The notes under the pieces are model-generated. The model ran no database searches. It was not told the DNA's origin and saw only the letters and a program-made list of their open reading frames with translations. A stretch of 64,000 nucleotides of DNA, from assembly GCF_001040705.1 (NCBI RefSeq), contig NZ_CVQP01000007.1, forward strand, positions 276,571 through 340,570, in the 5' to 3' direction. This DNA is from Rhodococcus sp. RD6.2. GTDB lineage: Bacteria > Actinomycetota > Actinomycetes > Mycobacteriales > Mycobacteriaceae. Numbering within the stretch: position 1 is the stretch's first letter; each line of letters opens with the position of its first letter. This document shows, piece by piece, positions 9,551 to 19,382 of the stretch. Position numbers and translations under genes: made by a program.

Positions 9551-10660
9551 TCAGCGGTTGCGGTAGGAGTCCCAGCTGGCCTTGCACGCCCGGGCGACCT
9601 CGTCGACGTGGTCGGGATCGGCGTTCGGCCATCCCACCCCGGGCTCGTGCAGTTCCGCGGTGAGGGTCGGTCCGAGCAGGAACTCGCGCCGGAACTCGGC
9701 CTGCACCGCGGCGAGTGCGACGCCCGCCGCAGCCGCCCGTGAGGCCAGTTCGGTGAAGTGTGCACCCGCCGAGATGATCTCCTGGCTGCCCAGGTACGGC
9801 TGGTTCAACGCCACCGCCGCCGCGTCGTCGACCGCGAAACCGGCGCGATGCGCGTCCGCCAGCGCTCGGAGATCCGCCGGTGCCATCGTGACCGGGTTCT
9901 CCCCACGCGGATTGCCTTCGTGGTCACCGCGATTGGACAGGGCGACCACGGCGGGCAGCCGATCGGCCGGTGCGCGTTCGACGTTCACCGCACCGTCACG
10001 GGTCGTCGTGGTGTTCATGGTGTCGTGGAAGGACAGCGTGGTGAACTCCACCCGCCTTCCCCCTGCGCGCGCCTTCTCGAATGCGAGATCGACCATCCGA
10101 CGGATCAATTCGTCGCGGGTGCGCTCGTACACCTCGAGGCCGCGCGCGGCCACGTCGGCGAAGGTGTCGGCGAGCTGCCGGATGCCGTCCTCGCCGTCGG
10201 GTTCGCGGAGCAGCGGGAAGAACGAAAACGTCACCGGTCGAATCGCATCCACCCCGGTGAGGTCGACGCGCTGGTACGGGCCCGCCGCCCGGACCCGGGC
10301 GAACGCCTCCGTCAGGTCCGCGCACAGGTCGGTCGGCCTGGCGCGGTGGGGGTCCCGGACCATCCGCGGATGCGGGTTCTCGACATACACGATCCGGGGG
10401 TCGATCTCCGCCCACCGCCTCACGATCGGACCGGTGGAGCAGTCGGTGAAGTCGAATTGCAGCCGCCGGGTGAACTCGGGGGCGAGAAACGGTGCCAGTT
10501 CTGAGGGAATGAGCGCCCCCGAGTGGGGGCAGCTGACGAGCACCTCGGCACCGGCCAACGCCTCGTCGAGGCTGCGATTGTCGCGATCGGCGTAGAAGAT
10601 CAGATCGTCCGGCGTGAACTCGGTGCCTGCGGGCAGCAGCAACGGGTCTGAGAGTGCCAT
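9551..10660 (-). CDS. N-formylglutamate amidohydrolase family protein
   Basis: A 369-residue cytosolic zinc hydrolase of the FGase superfamily (histidine degradation enzyme HutG-type II, which frees glutamate from N-formylglutamate). Visible signatures are the early VSCPHSGALIPSEL, the DPRIVYVENPHPRMVRDPHR segment, LSFHDTMNT, and the conserved RGDHEGNPRGENP near residue 245. Length is greater than the 260-290 of the minimal enzyme, so the substrate may differ. No hut genes lie nearby. It converges with dcuB, with 12 bp between the stops. Confidence 0.75.
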   Translation of the reverse strand: MALSDPLLLPAGTEFTPDDLIFYADRDNRSLDEALAGAEVLVSCPHSGALIPSELAPFLAPEFTRRLQFDFTDCSTGPIVRRWAEIDPRIVYVENPHPRMVRDPHRARPTDLCADLTEAFARVRAAGPYQRVDLTGVDAIRPVTFSFFPLLREPDGEDGIRQLADTFADVAARGLEVYERTRDELIRRMVDLAFEKARAGGRRVEFTTLSFHDTMNTTTTRDGAVNVERAPADRLPAVVALSNRGDHEGNPRGENPVTMAPADLRALADAHRAGFAVDDAAAVALNQPYLGSQEIISAGAHFTELASRAAAAGVALAAVQAEFRREFLLGPTLTAELHEPGVGWPNADPDHVDEVARACKASWDSYRNR

Positions 10661-10705
10661 GTCCGAACACTATCGGGCGCGGTGTTCTGGAGAGAGTATT
10701 GAACT

Positions 10706-11539
10706 GTGGAGACGATTCCGATTCAGATGGCGGACGGGACCGTGGTGCCGGTCCGACTGTTCGAGGGCCGCGCCACAGCGCCGGTCGTGGTGATCTTTCC
10801 GGGTCTCGGAGTGCCCGGGGGCTACTACGACCTGTTCGCGCAGGCGCTGGTCGAGCGCGGGTACAACGCCGCGATCGGGGAACTGCGCGGCCAGGGTGAC
10901 AGCAGGCCTCGGCCGGGGCCGGACAGTGCCTACGGCTATCAGGAGTTGGCGTCGGTGGACTATCCGGCCGTCTTCGAGGTGGTTCGGGAACGGTTCGACG
11001 AGAGCACGCCGTACCTGCTCGGGCACAGCATGGGCGGTCAGATCGGCGTCATGTACGCCGCGCGTGTCCACGGCGCGCTCGGCGGCGTGATCCTGGTGGC
11101 GTCGGGGTCGCCGTACCACCGCGGGCACGGTGTCGTGCGCGGCGCGGGCCTGCTGGTCGGGTCCGCGGCGATGTCGGTGACCGCCAACGTCGCGGGGTTC
11201 TGGCCCGGCGACCGCCTCGACGTCGGCGGGTTCGGCAGGCAGTCGAAGGTGCTGATCTCGGATTGGTCGCGGTTCGCGCGGACGGGCTCGATCGAGCCGG
11301 CAGGCGCCGACATCGACTACGAGAAGGCGATCGGGGAGTTGACGCTGCCCGTCCTGTCGATCTCGGTTCAGGCCGACGACCTCGCCCCGAAGTCCGCGAT
11401 CCGGCACATGGTGCGCAAGTTCCCGAAGGCGGAGGTGACGACCTGGCACCAGGACGAACCGCTCGGGCACAACGGATGGATCCGCGACTACGAGAGCACG
11501 GTCGATCGCGTCGTGGCGTGGCTGCGGGACCGGGAATGA
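10706..11539 (+). CDS. Alpha/beta hydrolase
   Basis: A 277-residue alpha/beta-hydrolase fold protein, probably an esterase or lipase. Features are VVVIFPGLGVPGGYYD (oxyanion region, about 27-42), GELRGQGDS, the nucleophile elbow GHSMGG with Ser near 111, and a late GHNGW that supplies the catalytic His. No signal peptide. GTG start 45 bp from the divergent amidohydrolase. It ends 11 bp before the kinase gene on the same strand, so the two are probably co-transcribed. Confidence 0.8.
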   Translation: METIPIQMADGTVVPVRLFEGRATAPVVVIFPGLGVPGGYYDLFAQALVERGYNAAIGELRGQGDSRPRPGPDSAYGYQELASVDYPAVFEVVRERFDESTPYLLGHSMGGQIGVMYAARVHGALGGVILVASGSPYHRGHGVVRGAGLLVGSAAMSVTANVAGFWPGDRLDVGGFGRQSKVLISDWSRFARTGSIEPAGADIDYEKAIGELTLPVLSISVQADDLAPKSAIRHMVRKFPKAEVTTWHQDEPLGHNGWIRDYESTVDRVVAWLRDRE

Positions 11540-11550
11540 CGTGACGCCAC

Positions 11551-13866
11551 ATGCCGCCGGAATCTGACCTCCCCCGGAATCCCGATCCTCCCGACGACGC
11601 GACCGTCGCGGGCGGCCCGCCCACGGCGGTCGGGTTGGCCGCGCTGCTGGGTCCCGGGGGATCCGGATCGGATGCGACGACCCGGTCCGGTGGACCCAGC
11701 GCGGGTGTCGTCGTCGACACCGGGGTCGCGAGGCTGGTGTCCGAATGGGAGGAGGGCGACCGGCCCCCGGCCGATCTGCGGGACTTCCTGCCGGACACGG
11801 ATGCGATCCGGCGTGCCGCGCTGATCGAACTGGTGATGGTCGATCTCGCCTACCGGTGGATCCGGGTGCGCAGGCCGAAACGGATCGCCGACTACTGTCT
11901 CGACTTCCCGGAACTGCTCGCCGGCCCGATTCCACCAGAGCTGGTCTACGAGGAGTACCGGGTCAGGCGGCTCGCGGGCGAGGACGTCCACGCCGACGAC
12001 TACGTCGCGGAGTTCCCGGAGCAGGCGGAACGGTTCGTGTGGCTGCTCGAGCACGATCCACGGTCGGGTGAGGCGGCCCCGTCTGCGCTGCCGGACGGTG
12101 CGGACCTGCGGGTCGGTGAGCGGCTCGACGACTTCGACCTCGTCGCCGAGCTCGGGCACGGCGCGTTCGCCCGGGTGTTCCTGGCACGGCAGACCGCGAT
12201 GCAGAGGTGGGTGGCGCTCAAGTTGTCCCGCAATGTCGGGGCGGAGCCGCAGACCCTCGCGCAGCTCGACCACCCGTACATCGTGCGGGTGTACGACCAG
12301 CGGGTGCTCGAGGATCGCCGACTGCGGGCACTGTTCATGGAGTACGTGCCCGGCGGCACCCTGCTCGATCTCGTCCGGTTGGTGCGTGCCACGCCGCCCG
12401 AGCGTCGGTCCGGGCAGTTGGTGCTGGATTCGATCGACCGGGAGTTGTCGCGGAAGGGCGTCACCGGCCCGGGGGAGTCCAGTGTGCGTGACGAGCTGGC
12501 GGCGCTGTCGTGGCCGGAGACGGTCGCCTGGATCGGGCTCCGGCTCGCGGAGGCGCTCGAGCATGCTCGCAGTCAGGGGATTCTGCACCGTGACGTGAAG
12601 CCTGCCAACGTGCTCCTGACCGCGGAGGGGATTCCGAAGCTCGCCGACTTCAACGTCAGCTCCGGCGACGCTGTCGCGGTGCCCGGATCGACGGGGGTGG
12701 TCGCCGGGTCGCTCGCCTACATGTCGCCGGAACAGTTGGCCGTGTCCGCGGGTGCGACGTCGGGCGCCGCCGCGGACGCCCGGATCGACACGCGCAGCGA
12801 CATCTACTCGCTCGGCGTGATGATGTGGGAGTTGTTGACGGGTGCGCGTCCGTTCCCCGACGACGACACCCCGGCCGCGGCGCTCGAACGTCGCCGGGCG
12901 GGTGTGGCGGCGGTGGCCGCGGCGCTGCCGGACGGGTGCCCGCCGACCTTGCGCAGGGTGCTATTGACGGCGCTGGAGCCGGAGCCGCGCCGACGCTGGT
13001 CGACCGGACGCAAGTTGGCACGGCAGTTCGCGCTGTGCCTCGACGCCCGCGCCCGTGACCTCGTCGATCCACGCCCCGGAAGCACGCGGTCCGCGGCGGT
13101 GCGATGGACGGTACCGATCATGCTCGCGGCGATCGGCATTCCGAATCTGCTGGCGACCGGATACAACTACTACTACAACCGGGAGACGATCGTCGGATCC
13201 CTTTCCCAGTCTGCGCAGAACAGTCTCGAACAGGTGCACCTGGTGATCGGGCTGGTGGCGTTCCCGCTGGCGGCGGTGTTGATCCTGTGGTGGTGCCGAT
13301 TGGCGATCACGGTGCCGCGACAGGTCCAGTCGGGTGGTGCGGTCGACGCGCAGACCCTGGGTGACGCGCGGAGGGCCACGCTCGACCTCGGCCACCGCTC
13401 GGTGGCCGTCGCGTTCGCGATGTGGCTGGTCGCGGGCATCGTCTATCCGATCAGCCTGCAGATCGTGGCGGGCGGGATACCGGCGGTGACCTTCACACAC
13501 CTGATCGCGTCCCTTTCGGTGTGCGGAGCGGTGGCCGTCGCCTATCCCTACTTCATTCTCACGTTCTACGCCGTCCGCAGCCTGTATCCGGTCCTGTTGT
13601 CGCACGGGGAGATCCACAGCGACGACGGCCGCGACCTGCGCGTGCTCGGGGTGCGCAGCACCCGCTACCTCGCAGTCGCGGCGTCGGTTCCGTTGGTGGG
13701 TGTCGCGGGTCTCACCTTCGCTGGTACCGACGGCGTCGGGCACGTCGAGGTGACGGTCCGTGTGCTGTGCCTCGGCGGCATCGTGGGTTTCATCATCGTG
13801 TACCAGTTGTTCCGCCGGATCGAAGCCGACCTGCGGGCGCTGCAGCGCGTCGTGATGCTCGGCTGA
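11551..13866 (+). CDS. Membrane Ser/Thr protein kinase with an N-terminal helical domain
   Basis: 771 residues. Residues 60-170 form a helical domain (RAALIELVMVDLAYRW, ADYCLDFPEL, EEYRVRRLAGEDVHADDYVAEFPEQ) of the type found before kinases in Planctomycetes. The kinase domain runs from about 194 to 500: Gly loop GHGAFARV, Lys224 in VALK, HRD at 346-348 with Lys350, DFN at 366-368 instead of DFG, and SPEQ. About six membrane helices follow (roughly 518-765), with no PASTA domain, and the C terminus is again cytosolic or short. Catalytic Asp and Lys are present, so activity is likely. Substrates are unknown. It lies downstream of the alpha/beta hydrolase. Confidence 0.88.
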   Translation: MPPESDLPRNPDPPDDATVAGGPPTAVGLAALLGPGGSGSDATTRSGGPSAGVVVDTGVARLVSEWEEGDRPPADLRDFLPDTDAIRRAALIELVMVDLAYRWIRVRRPKRIADYCLDFPELLAGPIPPELVYEEYRVRRLAGEDVHADDYVAEFPEQAERFVWLLEHDPRSGEAAPSALPDGADLRVGERLDDFDLVAELGHGAFARVFLARQTAMQRWVALKLSRNVGAEPQTLAQLDHPYIVRVYDQRVLEDRRLRALFMEYVPGGTLLDLVRLVRATPPERRSGQLVLDSIDRELSRKGVTGPGESSVRDELAALSWPETVAWIGLRLAEALEHARSQGILHRDVKPANVLLTAEGIPKLADFNVSSGDAVAVPGSTGVVAGSLAYMSPEQLAVSAGATSGAAADARIDTRSDIYSLGVMMWELLTGARPFPDDDTPAAALERRRAGVAAVAAALPDGCPPTLRRVLLTALEPEPRRRWSTGRKLARQFALCLDARARDLVDPRPGSTRSAAVRWTVPIMLAAIGIPNLLATGYNYYYNRETIVGSLSQSAQNSLEQVHLVIGLVAFPLAAVLILWWCRLAITVPRQVQSGGAVDAQTLGDARRATLDLGHRSVAVAFAMWLVAGIVYPISLQIVAGGIPAVTFTHLIASLSVCGAVAVAYPYFILTFYAVRSLYPVLLSHGEIHSDDGRDLRVLGVRSTRYLAVAASVPLVGVAGLTFAGTDGVGHVEVTVRVLCLGGIVGFIIVYQLFRRIEADLRALQRVVMLG

Positions 13867-13877
13867 TCCGCCCGCCG

Positions 13878-15953
13878 TCAGCTCAGGGTGCGCCAGAGGA
13901 ACTCGTACGCCAGCGCCGACTTGAACGCGAGTTGCGCGTTGTCGGCGGCGCCGCCGTGCCCGCCCTCGATGTTCTCGTAGTAGTGCACCTCGTGGCCCTG
14001 CTCCTCGAGGAGTGCGGTCATCTTGCGGGCGTGCCCGGGATGCACCCGGTCGTCACGCGTGGAGGTGGTCATCAGGACCGGCGGGTACGCCCGGTCCGGG
14101 TCGACGTTCTGGTAGGGCGAGTACTTCGAGATGAACTCCCACTGCTCGGGGTCGTCGGGGTCGCCGTACTCCGCCATCCACGACGCACCCGCGAGCAGCA
14201 GGTGGTAGCGGCGCATGTCGAGTAGCGGTACCTGGCAGACGATGGCGCCGAACAGTTCCGGGTAACGCGTCAACATGACGCCCATCAGCAACCCGCCGTT
14301 GCTGCCGCCCTGCGCGCCGAGCTGCGCGGCGGTGGTGATGCCGCGCGCGACGAGGTCGCCTGCGACCGCAGCGAAATCCTCGAACGCCCGGTGCCTGCCC
14401 GCTTTCAGCGCCTGGGTGTGCCACTGCGGGCCGTACTCGCCGCCGCCGCGGATGTTCGCGACAACGTAGGTGCCGCCGCGTTCGAGCCAGCCCCGGCCCA
14501 GTCCACCGCTGTACGCAGGGAGCATCGAGTTCTCGAAGCCGCCGTAGCCGTACAGCAGCGTCGGTCCCGGTCCCGGTGCCGCTGGAGCGGAGCCCGCGGA
14601 GCGACCCGTGTGGTCGTCACGCCGCACCACGAAGTAGGGGACGGACGTGCCGTCGTCCGACGTCGCGAAGTGTTGCGAGACGGACAGTGCCGACGCGTCG
14701 AAGAACGACGGGGCCTGCTTGAGCGCTTCGACGGGTTCGCCGACGTAGCCGTGCAGGAGGGTGGACGGCGTGAGGTAGCCACTGGAGTTGAGGAAGAACT
14801 CGTCCGATGCGACCGCGTCGACGTCGATCACGTCCGTCGACGTCAGTTCGGAGACACCGTCGATCGCGGACTCGACCCAGCCGCCGGGGCCTGGCGTGAG
14901 CACACGCAAGCGGGTCTGGACGTCCGAAAGCGTCACCAGCAGAAGGTGATTGCGGGTCCACACGTACTGTTCGAGCGACGTGTGCGCGTCCGGTGCGAAC
15001 AGTACCGTCATGTCGCGGGAGCCGCCGAGGAAGTCGTCGTAGCGGGCCGCGAGCAGTGCGCCGGCAGGATGCGTCGTGTCGCCGACGGTCCACGGCGACC
15101 GCGTCCGGATCAGCAACCACTCGCGGTGCGCGGAGACGCGGGCGTCGCCGGGGGCATCGATCAGCGTCAACCCGCCGTCGCGGGTGATCTCGTACCTGAC
15201 GGACGTGTAGAAGTCGACGGCGCGATCGGCGAAGGACCGCTCGAATCCGGGGGTGCGGTCGTACCACACCGACGCCGCGACATCCGTGTGCTCGCCCTCG
15301 AAAACCGGTGCGGCGTCACGGAGGTCGGTGCCGCGCTCCCAACGTGCGGCGGTACGCGGGTACCCGGAGTCGGTGAGCGATCCGGGGCCGGTGTCGGTAC
15401 CCACGTAGACGGTGTCGACGTCCACCCAGCCGATGTCCGACTTGGCCTCGGGGAGGTAGAACCCACCATCCTCGGGTGCGACGAATTCTCCTCGGGTGAG
15501 ATCGAACTCGCGGACCACGACGGCGTCGGCTCCGCCGCGGGACAGGCTGATCAGGGCGCGTGTCTGATCCGCGTCGTCCTCGGTGCGCAGAACCTGCGCG
15601 CTGGACCACACCCAGTTCTCGTCCTCGTCGCGGGCGACGGCGTCCATGTCGACCAGCAGTTCCCACTCGGGGGAGTCGGTGCGGTACGAGTCCATCGTCG
15701 TCCGTCGCCACAGGCCGCGTACGTGCTCGGCGTCGCGCCAGAAGTTGTACAGGTAGGCGCCGCGACGGCGGACGTACGGGATGCGGGCGTCGGTGTCGAG
15801 GACCGCGCGGATGCGCTCGCGCAGGTCCGCGAACTCGGTCGACTCCGCGTACTCGGCGACGGTGCGGGCGTTGCGTGCGCGTACCCAGTCGAGGGCGGTG
15901 TCACCGGTGACGTCCTCGAGCCACAGGTACGGATCGTGTGCGTCGGTAGCCAT
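13878..15953 (-). CDS. Prolyl oligopeptidase family serine peptidase (S9)
   Basis: A 691-residue cytosolic peptidase that cleaves short peptides after proline. The N terminus, HDPYLWLEDVTGDTALDWV, is typical of the S9A beta-propeller start. The catalytic triad is Ser551 (GGSNGGLL), Asp635 (RDDRV) and His666 (EGGHGG). The conserved GGGEYGPQWH lies before the nucleophile. Full length for the family and no signal peptide. It converges with the kinase gene, 11 bp between the stops. Confidence 0.93.
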   Translation of the reverse strand: MATDAHDPYLWLEDVTGDTALDWVRARNARTVAEYAESTEFADLRERIRAVLDTDARIPYVRRRGAYLYNFWRDAEHVRGLWRRTTMDSYRTDSPEWELLVDMDAVARDEDENWVWSSAQVLRTEDDADQTRALISLSRGGADAVVVREFDLTRGEFVAPEDGGFYLPEAKSDIGWVDVDTVYVGTDTGPGSLTDSGYPRTAARWERGTDLRDAAPVFEGEHTDVAASVWYDRTPGFERSFADRAVDFYTSVRYEITRDGGLTLIDAPGDARVSAHREWLLIRTRSPWTVGDTTHPAGALLAARYDDFLGGSRDMTVLFAPDAHTSLEQYVWTRNHLLLVTLSDVQTRLRVLTPGPGGWVESAIDGVSELTSTDVIDVDAVASDEFFLNSSGYLTPSTLLHGYVGEPVEALKQAPSFFDASALSVSQHFATSDDGTSVPYFVVRRDDHTGRSAGSAPAAPGPGPTLLYGYGGFENSMLPAYSGGLGRGWLERGGTYVVANIRGGGEYGPQWHTQALKAGRHRAFEDFAAVAGDLVARGITTAAQLGAQGGSNGGLLMGVMLTRYPELFGAIVCQVPLLDMRRYHLLLAGASWMAEYGDPDDPEQWEFISKYSPYQNVDPDRAYPPVLMTTSTRDDRVHPGHARKMTALLEEQGHEVHYYENIEGGHGGAADNAQLAFKSALAYEFLWRTLS

Positions 15954-16089
15954 GGCTCATTGATACCCGGGACGTGCGGATCCGCGTGCAGGTGGGCACC
16001 CTGCGTGCCGAATGGAGCCGACCCGGGCCGGACGGACCGGTGTCCGCGAAGCGACGGACGTCGGTGCCGCAGGTGACAGACTGGCGACC

Positions 16090-16473
16090 ATGCTGGGTTG
16101 GAACATCACCATCATCAGGCCGAACGAACCGGTCCTCGGGCCTGATGATCCGCGGCTGGACGCACACCGTGAGGGTTCCTGGTCCTCGTACATCTCGCCG
16201 GACCTCGACGGTGACCGCGTCGCGTCCTGGACCGCGGGACTCGGTGGGCTCGACTGGATCGACCCCGTGGGCGGCGAGCCCGCCCCATCAAAGCAGCTGC
16301 GCGGTGGCGGATACCCGAGCGTCTATGCGGTCCCCGCCGAAGTCCTTCTCGCCGGTGCGGATCGGCTGTCCGCACGACCCGGGCTCACGAACGACTCGGC
16401 GGTCGATCTGTCCGCTGTCGTCGCGATGCCGGCGGGCGAATGGATTGTGGTCGAAGCGTGGGATCAGTCGTGA
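16090..16473 (+). CDS. Hypothetical protein, 127 residues
   Basis: A small soluble acidic protein, MLGWNITI start, with several Trp residues and a C-terminal AMPAGEWIVVEAWDQS. I recognise no family. Base composition matches its neighbours. ATG 16090 has a CAGACT hexamer 7 nt upstream, consistent with a leaderless transcript. It is divergent from the S9 peptidase (137 bp apart) and converges with a mycolyltransferase. Confidence 0.6.
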   Translation: MLGWNITIIRPNEPVLGPDDPRLDAHREGSWSSYISPDLDGDRVASWTAGLGGLDWIDPVGGEPAPSKQLRGGGYPSVYAVPAEVLLAGADRLSARPGLTNDSAVDLSAVVAMPAGEWIVVEAWDQS

Positions 16474-16529
16474 GACGCCGTCGACGTCCTCCGGCTCGAA
16501 GATGAGCGGGGACGTCCCGGCGGCGGACG

Positions 16530-17558
16530 TCAGGCCCCGATCGACGCCGCCAGCATCGGCCACGACTCGTGCAGATCGTCCTGCCAGTAGCCCCAGGAGT
16601 GGGTGCCCGCGGGACGGAAGTCGAAGGTTGCGGGGATCTGCAGTTCGTTCAGACGGGTCTGCAGGTGCATCGTGCACTGGTTGACGGCGGCTTCGATGAG
16701 GCCGCCGACGATCACCTGATTGGCCAGCACGTTCGGCCTACCGTCGATGCCAGGGGAGTCGAGGGTGTCGTGGTCGCCGGGCAGGCCCGAGGACGCGGAG
16801 ACGAACAGCTGGAGCCCGCGGAGGTTCTCGGCGTTGACGACGGGGTCGTTCGCGACCCAGCCGGGTCCGTCGAAGGGTCCCCACATGTTGGTGGCGTCGG
16901 CATCGCCGCGGGATTCGACGACGGTGCGGACGTAGGCCTGGCCGGCTTCGGTCGAGGTTTCGGCGCAGCCGCTGTAGGCGCCGACGCTGCGGTAGAGGTT
17001 GGGTGCGGCGATCGCCAGGTTCAGCACGGACGTGCCCGCCATGGAGATGCCCGCGATGGAGTTGACCCCGGTCGTGCCGAAGGTGTCGTCGATGATCGGT
17101 GGGAGTTCCTGGGTGAGGAACGTCTGCCACTTGTTGCGCCCGAGTGTGGGGTCGTCCTTCTCCCAATCGGTGTAGTAGCTGAACGCGCCGCCGACCGGGG
17201 TGACGACGTTCACGTTCTTGTCCGCGAAGAAGTTCATGATGTCGGTGCGACGCTGCCAGGTCGCGGAGTCCTCGCCGCCCCCCGCGCCGTTGAGCAGGTA
17301 CAGGGTGGGGCGGGGTGCGCTGGTGTCGGCGGGGGTGATGACCTCGACGGGGATGACCCGGTCCATCGCAGCGGAGTACACGTTCGCCGTCACCAAGCGG
17401 TCACTGTCGTGTTCGACGCCCTGGAGGTACGGGGAGTCACCGTTCACGACAGCCGGAGCGGGGTCGGCCTGGGCGTACGCGGGTGCCGCCAGCAGTGGGA
17501 GCAGGACGAGTGCTGCCGCGGCGACACACACGCGGTGTGAAGTGGTCCGAACACGCAT
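16530..17558 (-). CDS. Secreted mycolyltransferase, second paralogue
   Basis: A 342-residue precursor, signal peptide with hydrophobic core 11-29 and cleavage after AYA. It shares long stretches with the protein at 5270-6292, including PTLYLLNGAGGGEDSATWQ. Nucleophile Ser172 (ISMAG) and the HSWGYWQDDLH segment with the catalytic His are kept. ATG 17558 follows GGGAAGGTG at good spacing; an in-frame ATG 30 nt upstream has no Shine-Dalgarno. Role as for the first copy, extracellular mycolyl transfer in the cell envelope. The two copies differ most in the signal peptide and the C-terminal third. Confidence 0.92.
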   Translation of the reverse strand: MRVRTTSHRVCVAAAALVLLPLLAAPAYAQADPAPAVVNGDSPYLQGVEHDSDRLVTANVYSAAMDRVIPVEVITPADTSAPRPTLYLLNGAGGGEDSATWQRRTDIMNFFADKNVNVVTPVGGAFSYYTDWEKDDPTLGRNKWQTFLTQELPPIIDDTFGTTGVNSIAGISMAGTSVLNLAIAAPNLYRSVGAYSGCAETSTEAGQAYVRTVVESRGDADATNMWGPFDGPGWVANDPVVNAENLRGLQLFVSASSGLPGDHDTLDSPGIDGRPNVLANQVIVGGLIEAAVNQCTMHLQTRLNELQIPATFDFRPAGTHSWGYWQDDLHESWPMLAASIGA

Positions 17559-17978
17559 CGGTGGCACCTTCCCTTGAGCGGCGGGCACGAATCGGCGCGA
17601 ACCGAGTGACCCGGGTCGTTTTCATTTCTACCGAATCCGCGGGTCGGTGGCCATCGCCGGCGCGGCCGGCGGCTGCTCGACTGCCTGGCGCACGCATCGG
17701 TTCTGCTGGGCATTCGCTGCATCCGGGGGCGGCAGGCGGCCGACAGAAGGACGTGATCGTGGACCCGGTCCTGACGGGCCCACGATCACTTCTTCGATTG
17801 TCGTCGCCCGCGCACCGGTCGGCCAGGTTCTCCGGGGGAATTACCTCGTTCGGATGACAGTGCCGTTGTCCATCATTCGTTCGCACGACATCGGGAGGGT
17901 GTCGGCCGGGTTCGCTACCGGTCGGTAACCGGACCACCCGCGGGACATCGAAACCGTGCAGGACTAGGCTCGTAGCTC
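17559..17978. other. Divergent region between mycolyltransferase and lpd
   Basis: 420 bp without a convincing gene. It holds one strong hairpin (17753-17789, listed separately). A TAGGCT hexamer at 17965-17970, 8 nt before the lpd GTG, looks like the -10 of a leaderless lpd promoter. The rest shows no repeats. Confidence 0.4.
17753..17789. repeat. Perfect 10-bp inverted repeat upstream of lpd
   Basis: GTGATCGTGG at 17753-17762 and CCACGATCAC at 17780-17789 with a 17-nt loop, followed by T-rich sequence. It may be an isolated terminator for a transcript running toward lpd, or an operator between the divergent genes. Confidence 0.5.
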
Positions 17979-19382
17979 GTGACCTCACACTATGACGTCG
18001 TTGTCCTCGGTGCCGGTCCCGGTGGGTATGTCGCAGCCATCCGCGCGGCGCAGCTGGGCCTGAAAACCGCCATCATCGAAGAGAAGTACTGGGGCGGTGT
18101 CTGCCTCAACGTCGGCTGCATCCCCTCCAAGGCGCTGCTGCGGAACGCGGAACTCGCGCACATCTTCACGAAGGAAGCCAAGACCTTCGGCATCTCGGGG
18201 GAGGCGTCGTTCGACTTCGGCGCCGCTTTCGATCGCAGCCGCCAGGTCGCGGACGGCCGTGTGAAGGGCGTCCACTTCCTGATGAAGAAGAACAAGATCA
18301 CCGAGTACGACGGTCGCGGCACCTTCACCGGTCCGAAGACCATCGACGTGGCGCTCACCAAGGGCGGCTCCGAGTCGGTCACGTTCGACAACGTCATCAT
18401 CGCCACCGGCAGCACCACCAAGCTGCTGCCCGGCACCTCGCTCAGCAAGAACGTCGTCACCTTCGAGGAGCAGATCCTCACCCGTGACCTCCCCGGCTCG
18501 ATCCTCGTCGTCGGCGCTGGTGCGATCGGCATGGAGTTCGGCTACGTCCTCAAGAACTACGGCGTCGACGTCACGATCGTCGAGTTCCTCGACCGCGCGC
18601 TGCCGAACGAGGACGCCGACGTCTCCAAGGAGATCGCCAAGCAGTACAAGAAGCTCGGCATCACCATCAAGACCGGCGCTGCCGTCCAGACGATCGAGGA
18701 CGACGGCACCAAGGTCACCGTCGCCATCAAGGACAACAAGTCCGGCACCGTCGACACGGTGGTCGTCGACAAGGTGCTACAGTCCGTCGGCTTCGCCCCG
18801 AACGTCACCGGCTACGGCCTCGAGGCCGCAGGCGTCGCGCTCACCGACCGCGGCGCGATCGCCATCGACGAGCGGATGCGCACCAACGTGCCCGGCATCT
18901 ACGCCATCGGTGACGTCACGGCGAAGCTGCAGCTCGCGCACGTCGCCGAGGCGCAGGGCGTCGTCGCCGCGGAGACCATCGGCGGCGCAGAGACCCTCGA
19001 GCTGGGCGACTACCGGATGATGCCGCGTGCGACGTTCTGTCAGCCGCAGGTCGCCAGCTTCGGCCTGACCGAGGAGCAGGCGAAGGCGGAGGGCTACGAC
19101 GTCAAGGTCGCGACCTTCCCGTTCATGGCGAACGGCAAGGCACACGGCCTCGGCGACCCGACCGGCTTCGTGAAGCTGATCGCGGACAAGACCCACGGCG
19201 AGCTCATCGGCGGTCACCTGATCGGTCCCGACGTCTCCGAGCTGCTGCCGGAGCTGACCCTCGCGCAGAAGTGGGACCTCACGGTCAACGAACTGGCGCG
19301 CAACGTCCACACGCACCCGACGCTGTCGGAGGCGCTGCAGGAAGCCATCCACGGCCTCGCCGGCCACATGATCAACTTCTAG
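17979..19382 (+). CDS. lpd: Dihydrolipoyl dehydrogenase
   Basis: The E3 flavoprotein of pyruvate and 2-oxoglutarate dehydrogenase complexes; it reoxidises dihydrolipoamide with NAD+. 467 residues: FAD motif GAGPGG (11-16), redox disulfide Cys42/Cys47 in [16 protein letters not shown]-binding [11 protein letters not shown] in the middle, and the C-terminal His446-Glu451 pair in HTHPTLSE. Length equals M. tuberculosis LpdC (464). GTG 17979 lacks a good Shine-Dalgarno, and a -10-like hexamer 8 nt upstream suggests leaderless translation. It stands alone, as in mycobacteria. Confidence 0.96.
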   Translation: MTSHYDVVVLGAGPGGYVAAIRAAQLGLKTAIIEEKYWGGVCLNVGCIPSKALLRNAELAHIFTKEAKTFGISGEASFDFGAAFDRSRQVADGRVKGVHFLMKKNKITEYDGRGTFTGPKTIDVALTKGGSESVTFDNVIIATGSTTKLLPGTSLSKNVVTFEEQILTRDLPGSILVVGAGAIGMEFGYVLKNYGVDVTIVEFLDRALPNEDADVSKEIAKQYKKLGITIKTGAAVQTIEDDGTKVTVAIKDNKSGTVDTVVVDKVLQSVGFAPNVTGYGLEAAGVALTDRGAIAIDERMRTNVPGIYAIGDVTAKLQLAHVAEAQGVVAAETIGGAETLELGDYRMMPRATFCQPQVASFGLTEEQAKAEGYDVKVATFPFMANGKAHGLGDPTGFVKLIADKTHGELIGGHLIGPDVSELLPELTLAQKWDLTVNELARNVHTHPTLSEALQEAIHGLAGHMINF

